Assembly (NCBI RefSeq): GCF_030005555.1
Contig: NZ_JASCQG010000006.1
Location: 62,001 to 126,000 of the forward strand
From: Empedobacter sedimenti
GTDB lineage: Bacteria > Bacteroidota > Bacteroidia > Flavobacteriales > Weeksellaceae
Direction of reading: 5' to 3'
DNA length: 64,000 bases
The notes beneath the pieces were generated by a model. The model searched no databases. It worked only from the letters and a program-made list of their open reading frames with translations, and was not told where the DNA came from. This document shows positions 17,627-27,824 of the stretch, in pieces. How positions within the stretch are numbered: the stretch's first letter is position 1; each line of letters begins with the position of its first letter. Position numbers and translations under genes: made by a program.

Positions 17627-19234
17627 ATGAAAAAATTTTTGAATGTCCTTTCTGTCTCTGTTGCAACGATGATTGGAATGGGAGCGTTAGCTTCTTGTGA
17701 AGATGAAGCAATAGGCTTAGGAAATAATGTAATTGGTGGAGAAGCAATTGGTAATGCAAAATCATTAGATGTTATTGCGTATAATGATACAGTAGATACG
17801 ATAAGAACGGACCGATTTGTTTTACAAAATGCTACATTAGGTGTATATAAAGAGCCTGTTTTTGGATCAACTTCTTCTAAATTTTATGGTCAATTAAGAC
17901 CAGAAGGAATTGGAAATAAAGATTTTGGTAAAGAAGTAAAAGTGGACTCTGTAAATTTGTATTTACCAGTTTATTATAGTTCATCAAAAACACCTGTTTC
18001 AAGAGATACAATCAATTTGACTAATCCAGGAAAAAAATCGATTGATACAGATACAATCATGATTACGACAAAATATGCAGTAGATTCTCTTTACGGAAAT
18101 AAAGATGCTACGATGACATTAAACGTTCGTGATATCAATACTGTGTTGTATAGAGATACTAAATACTTTTCAAAATTAGACGGATCTCAATCTCCAATCT
18201 CAGTAAATTCTCCAGTAATTGGAACAGCAACTATAGGTAAAACAGTAACAAATAAAGTTGTAAAAGTAAAGTCAGGAACTTCAAATATTTTTGCAGAAAC
18301 AGTTGGTTATAAAGTAAGTTTAGATAATAATTACTTTTATGATAAAATTGTAAAAAACGGAAATACTGGATTATTAGCGGATCATGCGACTTTTATACGT
18401 GAAAACATTAAAGGTTTTGAGTTTTCGGTAGGTGAGGGTGATGGATTCATCATCAATTTCAATCCGAATAATATTAGTCTAAACATGTATTATTCGTATA
18501 AAAATCCGACAGATAAGAAACCGACAGATACAGCTTACAAAGAAAGACTTTCGGGAACATATGGTTTTGAGTTTAAAAATCAATGGAATGCTACAATAGG
18601 ATCGAATGTTTTAGTGAATCAAATTAAGAATGAATTTGCAGGAACAACTTTTGGTAACGCAGTTGCTAACCCTAATAAAACAGCTGGGGATACACGTTTA
18701 TTTTTAAGTGGAATGAGCGGAAGTAATGTAAAAGTTAAATTCAATCAATCTCAAATAGACCTTCTTAAAAGCGATGTAGCAAAAGGAGCAGTTATTACAG
18801 GTGCTAAGTTGAAGTTTTTTATAGATGATGCATACAGTTTTCCAAAGCCGCCTTATTTAGTTGCTTGGAATAGTTATACAAAAGATGGAAAAAGTATCAA
18901 TGAGCTGTATTCGGATGTTTTAGAGTTTTATAATTCGTACCCAACATCAGTTCATTTTAATCCAATTGTAACTGGTAAAACAGATTATTATACAATTGAT
19001 ATTACAAAACATCTGAAAAGTATGCTTGAGAAAGGAAATGCTTTCGAAAATCAAGAAATGGTCGTAACAATGGGTAATTTTATTACATCTATTTCTGATG
19101 CAACGACTATTAACAGTACAAACCCTTATCAAAACAATAGAGCTTACAATCCTTATAGAATCGTTTTACACGGAAATAAATCTGAAGTAGAAGCGAAAAA
19201 ATTAAAACTTTTAGTATATTACGCTACAAAATAG
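17627..19234 (+). CDS. DUF4270 surface lipoprotein
   Basis: The 535-aa protein has a lipoprotein signal with cysteine in LASCEDEAIG (Cys24), then the DUF4270 opening IGLGNNVIGGEA and TDRFVLQNATLGVYKEPVFG. The remainder is beta-rich with repeated short strands and TKDGKSINELYSD. DUF4270 is a Bacteroidota family of unknown function, probably exported to the outer membrane. It follows the glycogen-synthase-like gene by 15 bp and precedes glmS by 37 bp, so the three may form an operon. Confidence 0.88.
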   Translation: MKKFLNVLSVSVATMIGMGALASCEDEAIGLGNNVIGGEAIGNAKSLDVIAYNDTVDTIRTDRFVLQNATLGVYKEPVFGSTSSKFYGQLRPEGIGNKDFGKEVKVDSVNLYLPVYYSSSKTPVSRDTINLTNPGKKSIDTDTIMITTKYAVDSLYGNKDATMTLNVRDINTVLYRDTKYFSKLDGSQSPISVNSPVIGTATIGKTVTNKVVKVKSGTSNIFAETVGYKVSLDNNYFYDKIVKNGNTGLLADHATFIRENIKGFEFSVGEGDGFIINFNPNNISLNMYYSYKNPTDKKPTDTAYKERLSGTYGFEFKNQWNATIGSNVLVNQIKNEFAGTTFGNAVANPNKTAGDTRLFLSGMSGSNVKVKFNQSQIDLLKSDVAKGAVITGAKLKFFIDDAYSFPKPPYLVAWNSYTKDGKSINELYSDVLEFYNSYPTSVHFNPIVTGKTDYYTIDITKHLKSMLEKGNAFENQEMVVTMGNFITSISDATTINSTNPYQNNRAYNPYRIVLHGNKSEVEAKKLKLLVYYATK

Positions 19235-19271
19235 AATATAATTTTAATAAACTTAAATACTATAAAAAACA

Positions 19272-21119
19272 ATGTGTGGAATTGTAGGATACATTGGTCA
19301 TCGCGAGGCGTACCCAATCATTATTAATGGATTAAAAAGGCTAGAATATCGTGGATATGATAGTGCTGGTTTAGTTCTTTCATCTGGTTCAGATTTTGAA
19401 TTGGTTAAAACGAAAGGAAAAGTTTCTGATTTAGAAGATAAATCAGCAAATATTGATAAAACACCTCATTTAGGAATAGGACATACACGTTGGGCTACAC
19501 ATGGTGTACCAAATGATGTTAACTCTCATCCTCATTTATCTAATAACGGTCGTATAGTGTTGGTTCATAATGGAATTATTGAAAATTATGAAGCAATCAA
19601 ACAATTATTAACGGATAAAGGTTATGTTTTTCATAGTGATACTGATACTGAAGTTTTAGTTAACTTTATTCAGTTATTTCAAGAAGAACAAAATTTAAAT
19701 CTAACAGATGCCGTTCGTTTAGCCTTAAACGAAGTAGTAGGAGCATATGCAATTGCAGTATTAGACAAAGAACAACCAAATACAATTGTTGTTGGTCGTT
19801 TAGGATCACCATTGGCAATTGGTATCGGAGAAAATGAATTTTTTGTTGCTTCTGATGCTTCTCCATTTATTGAATTTACAAAAGATGCCGTTTATTTAGA
19901 AGACGGTGACATGGCAACAATTACTTTAGATAAAGAAGTTGATGTACGTACTATTCAAAATAACGAAGCGGTTTCTTTAGATGTTCAAGAATTACAATTA
20001 AATATCGAAGCGATTGAAAAAGGTGGTTATGAGCATTTCATGTTAAAAGAAATTAACGAACAACCTCGTTCTATTCGTGATACAATGCGTGGACGTTTAT
20101 TAGTAGACGAAGGCGTTATCAAAATGGCAGGTATTTGGGATCATCATGAAAAATTCTTAAACGCTAAACGTATTATTATTGTTGCGTGTGGTACGTCTTA
20201 CCACGCAGGTTTAGTAGCAGAATATATGATCGAAGATTTTGCTCGTATTCCTGTAGAAGTAGAATATGCATCTGAGTTCCGTTACCGTAACCCAATTATC
20301 AACAAACACGATGTGGTTATTGCAATTTCTCAATCAGGAGAAACAGCAGATACATTAGCTGCACTTAAATTAGCAAAAGAAAATGGAGCATTTATCTTCG
20401 GAATCAACAACGTTGTAGGTTCTTCTATTGCTCGTATTACAGATGCTGGTGCATATACACACGCAGGTCCAGAAATTGGTGTTGCATCTACTAAAGCCTT
20501 TACAGCTCAGTTAACAATCTTAGCATTAATCGCTTTAAAATTAGGAAAACAAAATGGTGAATTATCAACAGAAAAATTCAACTTATTAACGCGTGAGTTA
20601 GAACGTATTCCTGAATTAGTTCAACAAATTTTAGATAATTGCGAAGGTGTAATTGATCAAATTGCAGATAAGTACAAGGATAATAAAAATGCAATCTATT
20701 TAGGGCGTGGATATAATTTCCCATCAGCTTTAGAAGGTGCATTAAAATTGAAAGAAATTTCTTATATCCATGCAGAAGGATATCCAGCAGCAGAAATGAA
20801 GCATGGTCCTATTGCATTGTTAGACGAAAATATGCCAGTTATAGTTATTGCAACTAAAAAAGGTTATTACGAAAAAGTGGTTTCTAATATTCAAGAAATT
20901 AAATCTCGTAGTGCAAAAGTAATTGCAATTGTAAACGAAGGTGACGAGCAAGTAACTGCAATGGCAGATGATTACGTAGTAATTCCTGAAACTGCAGAAG
21001 AGTTTTCTCCAATCTTAACTGCTATTCCATTACAATTATTATCGTATTGGATTGCTGTTAAATTAGGTAAAAACGTAGATCAACCTCGTAACTTAGCAAA
21101 ATCAGTTACAGTAGAATAA
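19272..21119 (+). CDS. glmS: glutamine--fructose-6-phosphate aminotransferase (isomerizing)
   Basis: The 615-aa enzyme starts MCGIVGYIG; Cys2 is the glutaminase nucleophile after Met removal. RLEYRGYDSAG, HTRWATHGVPNDVNSHPH and GNDTD-type HSDTDTEVL follow. Two SIS sugar-isomerase domains carry ACGTSYHAG, SQSGETADT and the terminal AKSVTVE. It makes glucosamine-6-phosphate, the entry to peptidoglycan and LPS amino sugars. A strong terminator follows. No glmS ribozyme-like leader is evident in the 37-bp gap upstream. Confidence 0.98.
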   Translation: MCGIVGYIGHREAYPIIINGLKRLEYRGYDSAGLVLSSGSDFELVKTKGKVSDLEDKSANIDKTPHLGIGHTRWATHGVPNDVNSHPHLSNNGRIVLVHNGIIENYEAIKQLLTDKGYVFHSDTDTEVLVNFIQLFQEEQNLNLTDAVRLALNEVVGAYAIAVLDKEQPNTIVVGRLGSPLAIGIGENEFFVASDASPFIEFTKDAVYLEDGDMATITLDKEVDVRTIQNNEAVSLDVQELQLNIEAIEKGGYEHFMLKEINEQPRSIRDTMRGRLLVDEGVIKMAGIWDHHEKFLNAKRIIIVACGTSYHAGLVAEYMIEDFARIPVEVEYASEFRYRNPIINKHDVVIAISQSGETADTLAALKLAKENGAFIFGINNVVGSSIARITDAGAYTHAGPEIGVASTKAFTAQLTILALIALKLGKQNGELSTEKFNLLTRELERIPELVQQILDNCEGVIDQIADKYKDNKNAIYLGRGYNFPSALEGALKLKEISYIHAEGYPAAEMKHGPIALLDENMPVIVIATKKGYYEKVVSNIQEIKSRSAKVIAIVNEGDEQVTAMADDYVVIPETAEEFSPILTAIPLQLLSYWIAVKLGKNVDQPRNLAKSVTVE

Positions 21120-21149
21120 TAAATTAAATTATTTTTAGATAAATTTAGT

Positions 21150-21176
21150 GGGATGATGTAAAAATCATCCCTTTTT
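21150..21176 (+). terminator. intrinsic terminator after glmS
   Basis: An 8-bp perfect stem (GGGATGAT with ATCATCCC) with a 6-nt loop is followed by TTTTT at 21172-21176, 30 bp after the glmS stop. Confidence 0.85.
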
Positions 21177-21224
21177 CATTGTATTTACTTTATTTTTATC
21201 ATTAATTTCACAAAAAATATTACC

Positions 21225-21812
21225 ATGTTTACGGGAATTGTAGAAGGAGTTGGAAAACTTATCAAAATAGAAAAAGAACAAACTAATCTTCATTTATGGA
21301 TTGAAGCAGACTTTGTAGACGAATTAAAAATCGATCAAAGTGTGGCTCATAACGGAGTTTGTTTAACAGTTGTTGATTTTAAAGATGGTCTTTATAAGGT
21401 CACTGCAATTGATGAAACATTGTTAAAAACGAACTTTAACACTTTAAATGAAGGTGATTTGATCAATTTAGAACGATGTTTGATGTTTAATGGTCGTATT
21501 GATGGTCATATCGTTCAAGGACATGTAGATCAAGTAGGGAACGTTGAATCAATAGATAATCATGAAGGTAGTTATATTGTTACGATTAACTATGATGAAG
21601 CATCTACAGGAAATGTTACAGTAGAAAAAGGATCTGTATGTTTAAACGGAATAAGTTTGACTGTTGTTGATAGTAAAGTAGGACAATTTTCTGTTGCTAT
21701 TATTCCGTATACTTGGGAGTTTACAAATCTTAATCGTGTAAAAACTGGAGATACACTAAATCTTGAATTTGATATTATCGGAAAATACGTAAAGAGATTA
21801 TTCCAAAAATAA
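21225..21812 (+). CDS. ribE: riboflavin synthase (alpha subunit)
   Basis: This 195-aa protein is a two-lumazine-domain riboflavin synthase: MFTGIVEGVGKL at the start, SVAHNGVCLTV in domain 1, DGHIVQGHVDQVG at the boundary and KGSVCLNGISLTVVD in domain 2. It dismutates 6,7-dimethyl-8-ribityllumazine to riboflavin. It is followed after 1 bp by a histidine kinase gene, so the two may be co-transcribed without an obvious functional link. No FMN riboswitch fold was found upstream. Confidence 0.96.
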   Translation: MFTGIVEGVGKLIKIEKEQTNLHLWIEADFVDELKIDQSVAHNGVCLTVVDFKDGLYKVTAIDETLLKTNFNTLNEGDLINLERCLMFNGRIDGHIVQGHVDQVGNVESIDNHEGSYIVTINYDEASTGNVTVEKGSVCLNGISLTVVDSKVGQFSVAIIPYTWEFTNLNRVKTGDTLNLEFDIIGKYVKRLFQK

Positions 21813-21813
21813 A

Positions 21814-23262
21814 ATGATTAGAAGAAAAAATAATTTATCGCTTCCTGTTCGTATTATCATCTATATGGTAACAATTCTTCTGTTTACAGCAGGGTCGATA
21901 TTATTAATTACAGCAAGTCATTTTAACGATCAAACGAAGCAATATCACGAAGATATTCTGAAAAGAAAAGTAAAAGCTGTAGAGTCTGCAATTGATTATG
22001 AAATGGATAATTATCCAGGAATTGCAACAAAAGATAATGTGACATCCATCCTCGAAGAAAGTTTTTTGAGAATTGGAGATATCAATAAAACGGATATTGT
22101 TATTTATGATTTGAGAGGTAATAAAGTGTTAACAACACAAGCTGTTCCTACAACATATAGTGTTTTACCTCAAAATATTTTAGATAAATTACAATCTACA
22201 AATGAGTTAATCATTACAAATAAAGATAGTGATTTAGATGCAAAAGTATTTTCATCTTATAGCTATATCAAGAATTATTACAACGAAAATATTGCTATTC
22301 TTTGCTTACCATATCAATCAAATCAAGACTTTCTTCAACAAGACATGTTTACATTAATAGGAAGTTACGGACTTGCTTTTGGTGTTATTTTATTGTTTGG
22401 TACGTTGGCCGTTTATTTTGTAACAAAGCGTACATTAAACAAGCTTTGGTCTTTTGCAGATCGTATTCGAGAAACAGAAGTAATTGTAAATAATATGCCA
22501 ATTCGATACGATGGTAGCGATGAAATAAGAGTTTTGGTCGATTCTTATAACGACATGTTATTTAAGTTAAGAGAACAATCAGATTTATTAGCGAAGCAAG
22601 AAAGGGAAGAGGCTTGGAGAGATTTTGCTAGACAAGTAGCGCACGAAGTAAAAAATCCATTAACACCAATGCGATTGATGCTCCAGAATCATATGCGAAA
22701 GTTTGATGCGAATGATCCTGATATTAAAGAAAAAACAATGCGAACAGGAAATATCCTTTTGCAACAAATTGATACCATTTCTGCAATTGCAGAAGCTTTC
22801 TCAGATTTTGCTAAAATGCCTTCTCGTAAAGACGAAAAAATAGACATTGTAGAAGTGATTAAAAACTCGCTTTATGTTTTTCCGATGGATTTTATCGAGT
22901 TTAATTACTCTCCAGAGGCTATTTTAATGCATTTTGATAAACAATATTTGAATCGAATCATTACAAATATTACGAAGAATGCATTTCAATCTATTCCAAA
23001 ATCACGAAAAGCAAAAGTAAAAGTTGATGTGTTATTAACAGGAGATTTTTTACATCTTACCATACAAGATAACGGAGATGGAATACCTGTAGAAGCGCAA
23101 GATTCTATTTTTATTCCAAAATTTACAACTAAAAATAGTGGAATGGGAATTGGTTTACCAATGGTTAAGAAAATTATTGATGATTATGATGGAACGATTC
23201 GTTTCGAATCAGAAATCTCGGTTGGAACAACGTTTTACATTCTGATTCCATATCATGAATAG
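21814..23262 (+). CDS. NtrY-like membrane sensor histidine kinase
   Basis: The 482-aa protein has membrane helices at about 12-33 and 175-202, flanking a periplasmic sensor region, then a HAMP-like linker and a kinase core. The H-box VAHEVKNPLTPMRLML has His277. N-box NITKNAFQSIP, G1 DNGDGIP, the F-box-like FIPKFTTKNSG and G2 GMGIGLPMVKKI are intact. HEVKNPLTPM is typical of the NtrY/nitrogen-type group. No response regulator is adjacent. It overlaps the following methyltransferase by 8 bp. Confidence 0.92.
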   Translation: MIRRKNNLSLPVRIIIYMVTILLFTAGSILLITASHFNDQTKQYHEDILKRKVKAVESAIDYEMDNYPGIATKDNVTSILEESFLRIGDINKTDIVIYDLRGNKVLTTQAVPTTYSVLPQNILDKLQSTNELIITNKDSDLDAKVFSSYSYIKNYYNENIAILCLPYQSNQDFLQQDMFTLIGSYGLAFGVILLFGTLAVYFVTKRTLNKLWSFADRIRETEVIVNNMPIRYDGSDEIRVLVDSYNDMLFKLREQSDLLAKQEREEAWRDFARQVAHEVKNPLTPMRLMLQNHMRKFDANDPDIKEKTMRTGNILLQQIDTISAIAEAFSDFAKMPSRKDEKIDIVEVIKNSLYVFPMDFIEFNYSPEAILMHFDKQYLNRIITNITKNAFQSIPKSRKAKVKVDVLLTGDFLHLTIQDNGDGIPVEAQDSIFIPKFTTKNSGMGIGLPMVKKIIDDYDGTIRFESEISVGTTFYILIPYHE

Positions 23263-23959
23263 AAAACCTTTTCAGTTCAAACAATTTTCTATTTTTCAAG
23301 ACCAAACTGCGATGAAAGTAGGAACAGATGGTGTTCTATTAGGAGCTTGGGCTAATGTTGTTGGGCAAAATGTATTGGATATAGGAACAGGAACAGGATT
23401 AATTTCTTTGATGATTGCGCAACGTTTTCCTAAAGTTAACATTGATGCTTTAGAAATTGATATTGATGCATTTTTACAAGCCAAAGAAAACTTCGGAAAT
23501 TCAAAGTTCAATAATCGCCTGTCACTTTTTCATACTTCCTTACAAAATTACAATTCAACCAAAAAGTATGATTTAATTGTTAGTAATCCACCTTTTTTTA
23601 CCGTTAACGATTTGGTGAGTTTTGATTCAAGAAAGCAAGCGCGTCAACAAGAAACCTTAACGTTTTCGGATTTAATTTCAAAAACAAGTCAATTACTTGA
23701 TCAAAATGGTTTGGCAAGTTTTATAATTCCGTACGATCAAATAAACGACTTTTGTGCTACGGCTTCTCAAAATGAGTTAAAATTAGGTCGAGTGGTGTAT
23801 ATAAAAGGGAATGAACAATCTGCTATAAAACGTGTGCTTCTTGAGTTTAGTTTTCAAGAGAAACAATTACAAGAAAGTCATTTAATAATTGAATTGGGAA
23901 GACATCAATACACCCAAGATTATATCAATTTAACGAAAGAGTTTTACTTAAAAATGTAA
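23255..23959 (+). CDS. trmN: tRNA1(Val) (adenine(37)-N6)-methyltransferase-like (TrmN/YfiC)
   Basis: At 234 aa it is of family length. FKQFSIFQDQTAMKVGTDGV is the characteristic start, motif I is VLDIGTGTGLISLMIAQR, and the N6-adenine catalytic motif NPPF occurs in LIVSNPPFF. The enzyme methylates A37 in tRNA1(Val) in E. coli; the flavobacterial substrate is inferred by homology. A related protein-glutamine methyltransferase is less likely given the TDGVLLGAW motif. Confidence 0.88.
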   Translation: MNRKPFQFKQFSIFQDQTAMKVGTDGVLLGAWANVVGQNVLDIGTGTGLISLMIAQRFPKVNIDALEIDIDAFLQAKENFGNSKFNNRLSLFHTSLQNYNSTKKYDLIVSNPPFFTVNDLVSFDSRKQARQQETLTFSDLISKTSQLLDQNGLASFIIPYDQINDFCATASQNELKLGRVVYIKGNEQSAIKRVLLEFSFQEKQLQESHLIIELGRHQYTQDYINLTKEFYLKM

Positions 23960-23972
23960 ACCGCAAATATCC

Positions 23973-24197
23973 TTATTGGTCAATTTTTTCTTCTTTCTCT
24001 TCAAATCGATTATATTCTTCGCGTTCTTTAGCTAATCTTTTTTCACGTTGTTTTTTTCTAAAATCGCGAATCGTCATATACGTTAATAAGACAACCAAAC
24101 CGGCTACCAAAAAGTAATTTGCGTAAGTAAAAAGATTGGTAATAGTATCATTTACAACTTCGGTAGGAGTAGTTTCAATAGGTTGTTCTTTCATCAT
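23973..24197 (-). CDS. small single-pass membrane protein
   Basis: I do not recognise this 74-aa protein. A polar N-terminus (about 24 residues) precedes one helix YANYFLVAGLVVLLTYMTI. The C-terminal half is a highly charged RKKQREKRLAKEREEY helix, probably coiled coil. It is convergent with the trmN-type gene (13-bp gap) and divergent from metG (85 bp). The first Met could also be the second codon. Confidence 0.65.
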   Translation of the reverse strand: MMKEQPIETTPTEVVNDTITNLFTYANYFLVAGLVVLLTYMTIRDFRKKQREKRLAKEREEYNRFEEKEEKIDQ

Positions 24198-24253
24198 CTT
24201 GTATTAAGATTATAAAATTAGAAAAAGGTTTTAACAAAACAAACAACAAATCG

Positions 24254-24261
24254 TATCTTTG
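24254..24261 (+). promoter_or_regulatory. -7 element for metG
   Basis: TATCTTTG is a consensus TAnnTTTG 21 bp upstream of the metG ATG. No TTG at the expected -33 position was found. Confidence 0.5.
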
Positions 24262-24282
24262 TAACTTATAGATTTTAAGTAA

Positions 24283-26319
24283 ATGAGTCAACCAAAAAGA
24301 TATACAATTACAGCGGCTTTACCTTATGCTAACGGACCTTTGCACATTGGTCACATGGCAGGTGTTTACGTTCCTTCTGATATTTATGCGCGTTTTTTAC
24401 GAAGAAAAGGAAAAGATGTAGCATTTATTGGAGGTTCTGACGAACATGGTATTCCAATTACAATTCGTGCCAAAAAAGAAGGCGTTACGCCTCAAGACAT
24501 TGTTGATCGTTACCACGAAAATATCAAAAATACATTGGCTAATTTTGGTGTTACGTTTGATATTTATTCTCGTACAACATCAGATAAACACAGAGAAGTT
24601 GCGCAAGATTTCTTCAAAACGTTGTATGATAACAACAAGTTTACAGAAGATGTTACGGAACAATTTTACGATGAAGATGCGCACGAATTTTTAGCGGATC
24701 GATACATTCGTGGTGAATGTCCGAAATGTGGAAATCCAGACGCTTACGGAGATCAATGTGAAAAATGTGGCTCAACATTAAGCCCAGAAGAATTGATTAA
24801 TCCTCGTTCTGCTTTATCTGGAAATACTCCAATCAGAAAAGAAACAAAAAACTGGTATTTACCATTAGATCAATACCAAGATTTCTTATCAAAATGGATT
24901 TTAGAAGGTCACAAAAATGATTGGAAATCGAGTGTTTATGGTCAAGTAAAATCTTGGTTAGACGATGGTTTGAAACCTCGTGCAATGACACGCGATTTGA
25001 ACTGGGGAATTCCTGTTCCTGTTGATGGAGCTGAAGGAAAAGTAATGTATGTTTGGTTCGATGCACCGATTGGTTATATTTCTTTCACGCAAGAATGGGC
25101 GGAGCAAAATGGTAAAAACTGGAAAGATTATTGGCAAAATGAAGAAACGAAATTGGTCCATTTCATCGGAAAAGATAATATTGTTTTCCACTGTATCATT
25201 TTCCCAACAATGATGAAAGCGCATGGCGATTACATTATGCCTGATAATGTTCCTGCAAACGAGTTCCTAAATTTAGAAGATGATAAAATCTCAACTTCTC
25301 GTAATTGGGCAGTTTGGGCACATGAATATTTAGAAGATTTCCCGAATCAACAAGATACATTGCGTTATGTGTTGACGGCAAATATGCCTGAAAATAAAGA
25401 CAATAACTTTACGTGGAAAGATTTCCAAACGAAGAATAATTCTGAATTGGTTGGAATTTTAGGAAACTTTATCAACCGCGTAATGGTACTTTCTCACAAA
25501 TATTACGAAGGAATTGTTCCTTCAAAAACAATTGAATTTGAAGAATTAACTGAAATCAAATATTTTGCAAAGCGTATTGGCGATCATTTAGAGAAATATG
25601 AATTCCGTGCTGCATTAACAGAATATATGAATTTGGCTCGTCTTGGAAATCAATTTTTACAAGCACAAGAACCTTGGAAAAAAGGTGATGATCCAGAAGC
25701 TGTAAAAGGAATTATGTACGCTGCGACGCAAATTGCTGCTGCATTAGGACAATTGGGAGAACCATTTATTCCATTCGCTTCTGAGAAAATGTTGGCTATG
25801 ATGAATGTAGAAAAAATGAGTTGGGATGATTTAGAATCAACAGACGAATTTGTAAAAGCTGGACATCAATTAGGTCAATCTGAATTAATCTTTGCAAAAA
25901 TTGAGGACGAAGCAATCGAAGCACAAATCAATAAATTAAACGAAAGTAAAGTCAAAAATAATATGACAAATCCAAACGCAGAACCTCAAAAAGAATTGAT
26001 TTCTTTTGATGATTTTCAAAAAATGGATATCCGTATCGGAACTATTTTAGAAGCGAAAAAAGTTGAAAAAGCAGACAAATTATTCGAACTAAAAGTAGAT
26101 ACAGGAATGGACGTTCGTACGATTGTTTCTGGTATTGCAGAACATTTTACGTTAGAAGAAATCGTAGGAAAACAAGCAATGGTTTTAGCAAATTTAGCGC
26201 CTCGTAAAATTCGTGGAATCGAATCGAACGGAATGTTATTATTCGCTGATAAAGCAGACGGAAAATTAACGTTCGTAAATCCAGAAGCTGAAACGCCAAA
26301 TGGTGTTCAGGTTGGATAG
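24283..26319 (+). CDS. metG: methionine--tRNA ligase
   Basis: The 678-aa enzyme has the HIGH motif [14 protein letters not shown] (residues 14-27), the zinc knuckle [18 protein letters not shown] (about 147-164) and the KMSKS equivalent [11 protein letters not shown]-terminal EMAP/Trbp111-like tRNA-binding domain ([20 protein letters not shown], about 575-678) is fused, as in many MetRS. It is monocistronic, with a consensus -7 element upstream and a hairpin downstream. Confidence 0.98.
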   Translation: MSQPKRYTITAALPYANGPLHIGHMAGVYVPSDIYARFLRRKGKDVAFIGGSDEHGIPITIRAKKEGVTPQDIVDRYHENIKNTLANFGVTFDIYSRTTSDKHREVAQDFFKTLYDNNKFTEDVTEQFYDEDAHEFLADRYIRGECPKCGNPDAYGDQCEKCGSTLSPEELINPRSALSGNTPIRKETKNWYLPLDQYQDFLSKWILEGHKNDWKSSVYGQVKSWLDDGLKPRAMTRDLNWGIPVPVDGAEGKVMYVWFDAPIGYISFTQEWAEQNGKNWKDYWQNEETKLVHFIGKDNIVFHCIIFPTMMKAHGDYIMPDNVPANEFLNLEDDKISTSRNWAVWAHEYLEDFPNQQDTLRYVLTANMPENKDNNFTWKDFQTKNNSELVGILGNFINRVMVLSHKYYEGIVPSKTIEFEELTEIKYFAKRIGDHLEKYEFRAALTEYMNLARLGNQFLQAQEPWKKGDDPEAVKGIMYAATQIAAALGQLGEPFIPFASEKMLAMMNVEKMSWDDLESTDEFVKAGHQLGQSELIFAKIEDEAIEAQINKLNESKVKNNMTNPNAEPQKELISFDDFQKMDIRIGTILEAKKVEKADKLFELKVDTGMDVRTIVSGIAEHFTLEEIVGKQAMVLANLAPRKIRGIESNGMLLFADKADGKLTFVNPEAETPNGVQVG

Positions 26320-26353
26320 ACTTAGATTTTAGATATAAGTATTGAGATATTAG

Positions 26354-26378
26354 AAAGCCACTTCATCGAAGTGGCTTT
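26354..26378. terminator. bidirectional hairpin after metG
   Basis: An 11-bp perfect stem (AAAGCCACTTC with GAAGTGGCTTT) and a 3-nt loop sit between convergent genes, with T-rich sequence beyond. Confidence 0.8.
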
Positions 26379-26390
26379 TACTTTTGATAA

Positions 26391-26780
26391 TTATCTCTTT
26401 AAAACTTCTATAAATTTTCCTTGTTGATTCTTTTCTAAATTAATTTTTAAGATGTAATTCTTCTTTTTAATTAAAAAATAGTCTTTTCCTTTCATTTTAA
26501 AAACGGTATCTCCTTTTTCGATTGAATCACTCACGTTAGAAAACCATCTACCATCTTTAAAAGAATCAATTTTATTCGTTTCGGGATTATTTCCAATAAT
26601 TGTAAAAGATGCTGATTTTACTTTATCTTCTTTATAATTATTATTAGAAATAATATTTACAGAATAATCTAATTCAGTTTGATTTTGTCCATTTGTAAAA
26701 TCACTTTTAAAAAAGTACAAATAGAAAACTATTAATAAGAAAACAAATATTATTACTTTACTATTAAGAATTTTACTCAT
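26391..26780 (-). CDS. hypothetical single-pass protein
   Basis: I do not recognise this 129-aa protein. It has a short N-terminal anchor (KVIIFVFLLIVFYLYFF, about 8-24) and a lysine/asparagine-rich, probably beta-stranded extracytoplasmic part with SFTIIGNNPETNKIDSF and KMKGKDYFLIKKKNYILKI. It starts 9 bp after the SPFH-protein stop and is probably co-transcribed. Confidence 0.65.
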   Translation of the reverse strand: MSKILNSKVIIFVFLLIVFYLYFFKSDFTNGQNQTELDYSVNIISNNNYKEDKVKSASFTIIGNNPETNKIDSFKDGRWFSNVSDSIEKGDTVFKMKGKDYFLIKKKNYILKINLEKNQQGKFIEVLKR

Positions 26781-26789
26781 TACATTTTT

Positions 26790-27767
26790 CTAAGGATGCT
26801 CTGGAAAAGTAAACGAATCATCTTGATTTGGTTTATTTTTCTGTTGAGTTAGCTGTTCCTTTGTTATTTGATGCTCATTCAGTTCATGTGCTGCTGTAAA
26901 TGAAGTGACCATTGTGTTCAGCATTTCCGAAGCGGCGGTTGGTGAGTTTGGTAATAAAACTAGTTTACTTCCAGATTTTTCTCCAATCGCTTGCAATGTA
27001 TCATAATGTTGCGTTACTACAATTAATGCTGAAGCTTCTTGCGACGTAATTCCCGCTCCATTCAATACATCTACAGATTCCAATAAACCTTTTGCAATTT
27101 CGCGACGTTGATCCGCAATACCTTGTCCTTGTAAACGCTTCGATTCTGCTTCGGCTCTTGCTTTTTCTACAATCAAAATACGAGCAGCATCACCTTCATA
27201 TTGCGCAGCTAATTTTTCGCGTTCCGCAGCATTAATACGGTTCATCGCATGTTTTACTTGTTCATCTGGATCGATATCAGTTACTAACGTTTTCACAATT
27301 TCATATCCATACGAATTCATCGCTTCTTGTAATTCACTTTTTACAGCAACGGCAATATCATCTTTTTTCTCGAAAACATCATCCAAACGAAGTTTTGGAA
27401 CTTCAGCTCGAACAACATCAAATACGAAAGAGGTAATTTGTGTATAAGGATTATCTAATTTGTAAAATGCGTCATAAACTTGCGTTTTGATGACTTGATA
27501 TTGAACAGAAATTTTTAATCGAACAAATACATCATCTTTGGTTTTCGTTTCGACAACAACATCTAATTGCTGAATTTTAAGTGACATTTTTCCCGCAATT
27601 CTGTCTACAATCGGAATTTTGAATTGCAATCCTGGATTACGAATACTATTAAATTTTCCGAAACGTTCTATAATAATCGCAGTTTGTTGCTTGACTGTAA
27701 AAATGAATAAGAAGATAAATATTATCGCAAATAAGAAGATAAATATTATTAGTCCGAAATTTCCCAT
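26790..27767 (-). CDS. SPFH/stomatin-like membrane protein
   Basis: From the ATG at 27767 the protein has 325 aa. It has an N-terminal hydrophobic hairpin (LIIFIFLFAIIFIFLFIF), then the stomatin-type SPFH domain: IIERFGKFNSIRNPGLQFKI, then VETKTKDDVFVRLKISVQYQ. A long alanine/glutamate coiled coil follows (AERKLAAQYEGDAARI-like, KARAEAESKRLQGQGIAD). These proteins oligomerise at membranes and act as scaffolds for proteases or lipid microdomains. I prefer 27767 to the longer frame because MGNFGLIIF puts the anchor at the N-terminus. No NfeD partner is adjacent. Confidence 0.9.
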   Translation of the reverse strand: MGNFGLIIFIFLFAIIFIFLFIFTVKQQTAIIIERFGKFNSIRNPGLQFKIPIVDRIAGKMSLKIQQLDVVVETKTKDDVFVRLKISVQYQVIKTQVYDAFYKLDNPYTQITSFVFDVVRAEVPKLRLDDVFEKKDDIAVAVKSELQEAMNSYGYEIVKTLVTDIDPDEQVKHAMNRINAAEREKLAAQYEGDAARILIVEKARAEAESKRLQGQGIADQRREIAKGLLESVDVLNGAGITSQEASALIVVTQHYDTLQAIGEKSGSKLVLLPNSPTAASEMLNTMVTSFTAAHELNEHQITKEQLTQQKNKPNQDDSFTFPEHP

Positions 27768-27824
27768 AAGTTTTAGTGTTTTGAATTTTGTTGGATTAAG
27801 GTACAAAAAAAATTAGGAATGTTC

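Noticed and set aside
19235-19271. glmS ribozyme or riboswitch
   Set aside because: The gap to the upstream gene is only 37 bp and shows no structured leader.
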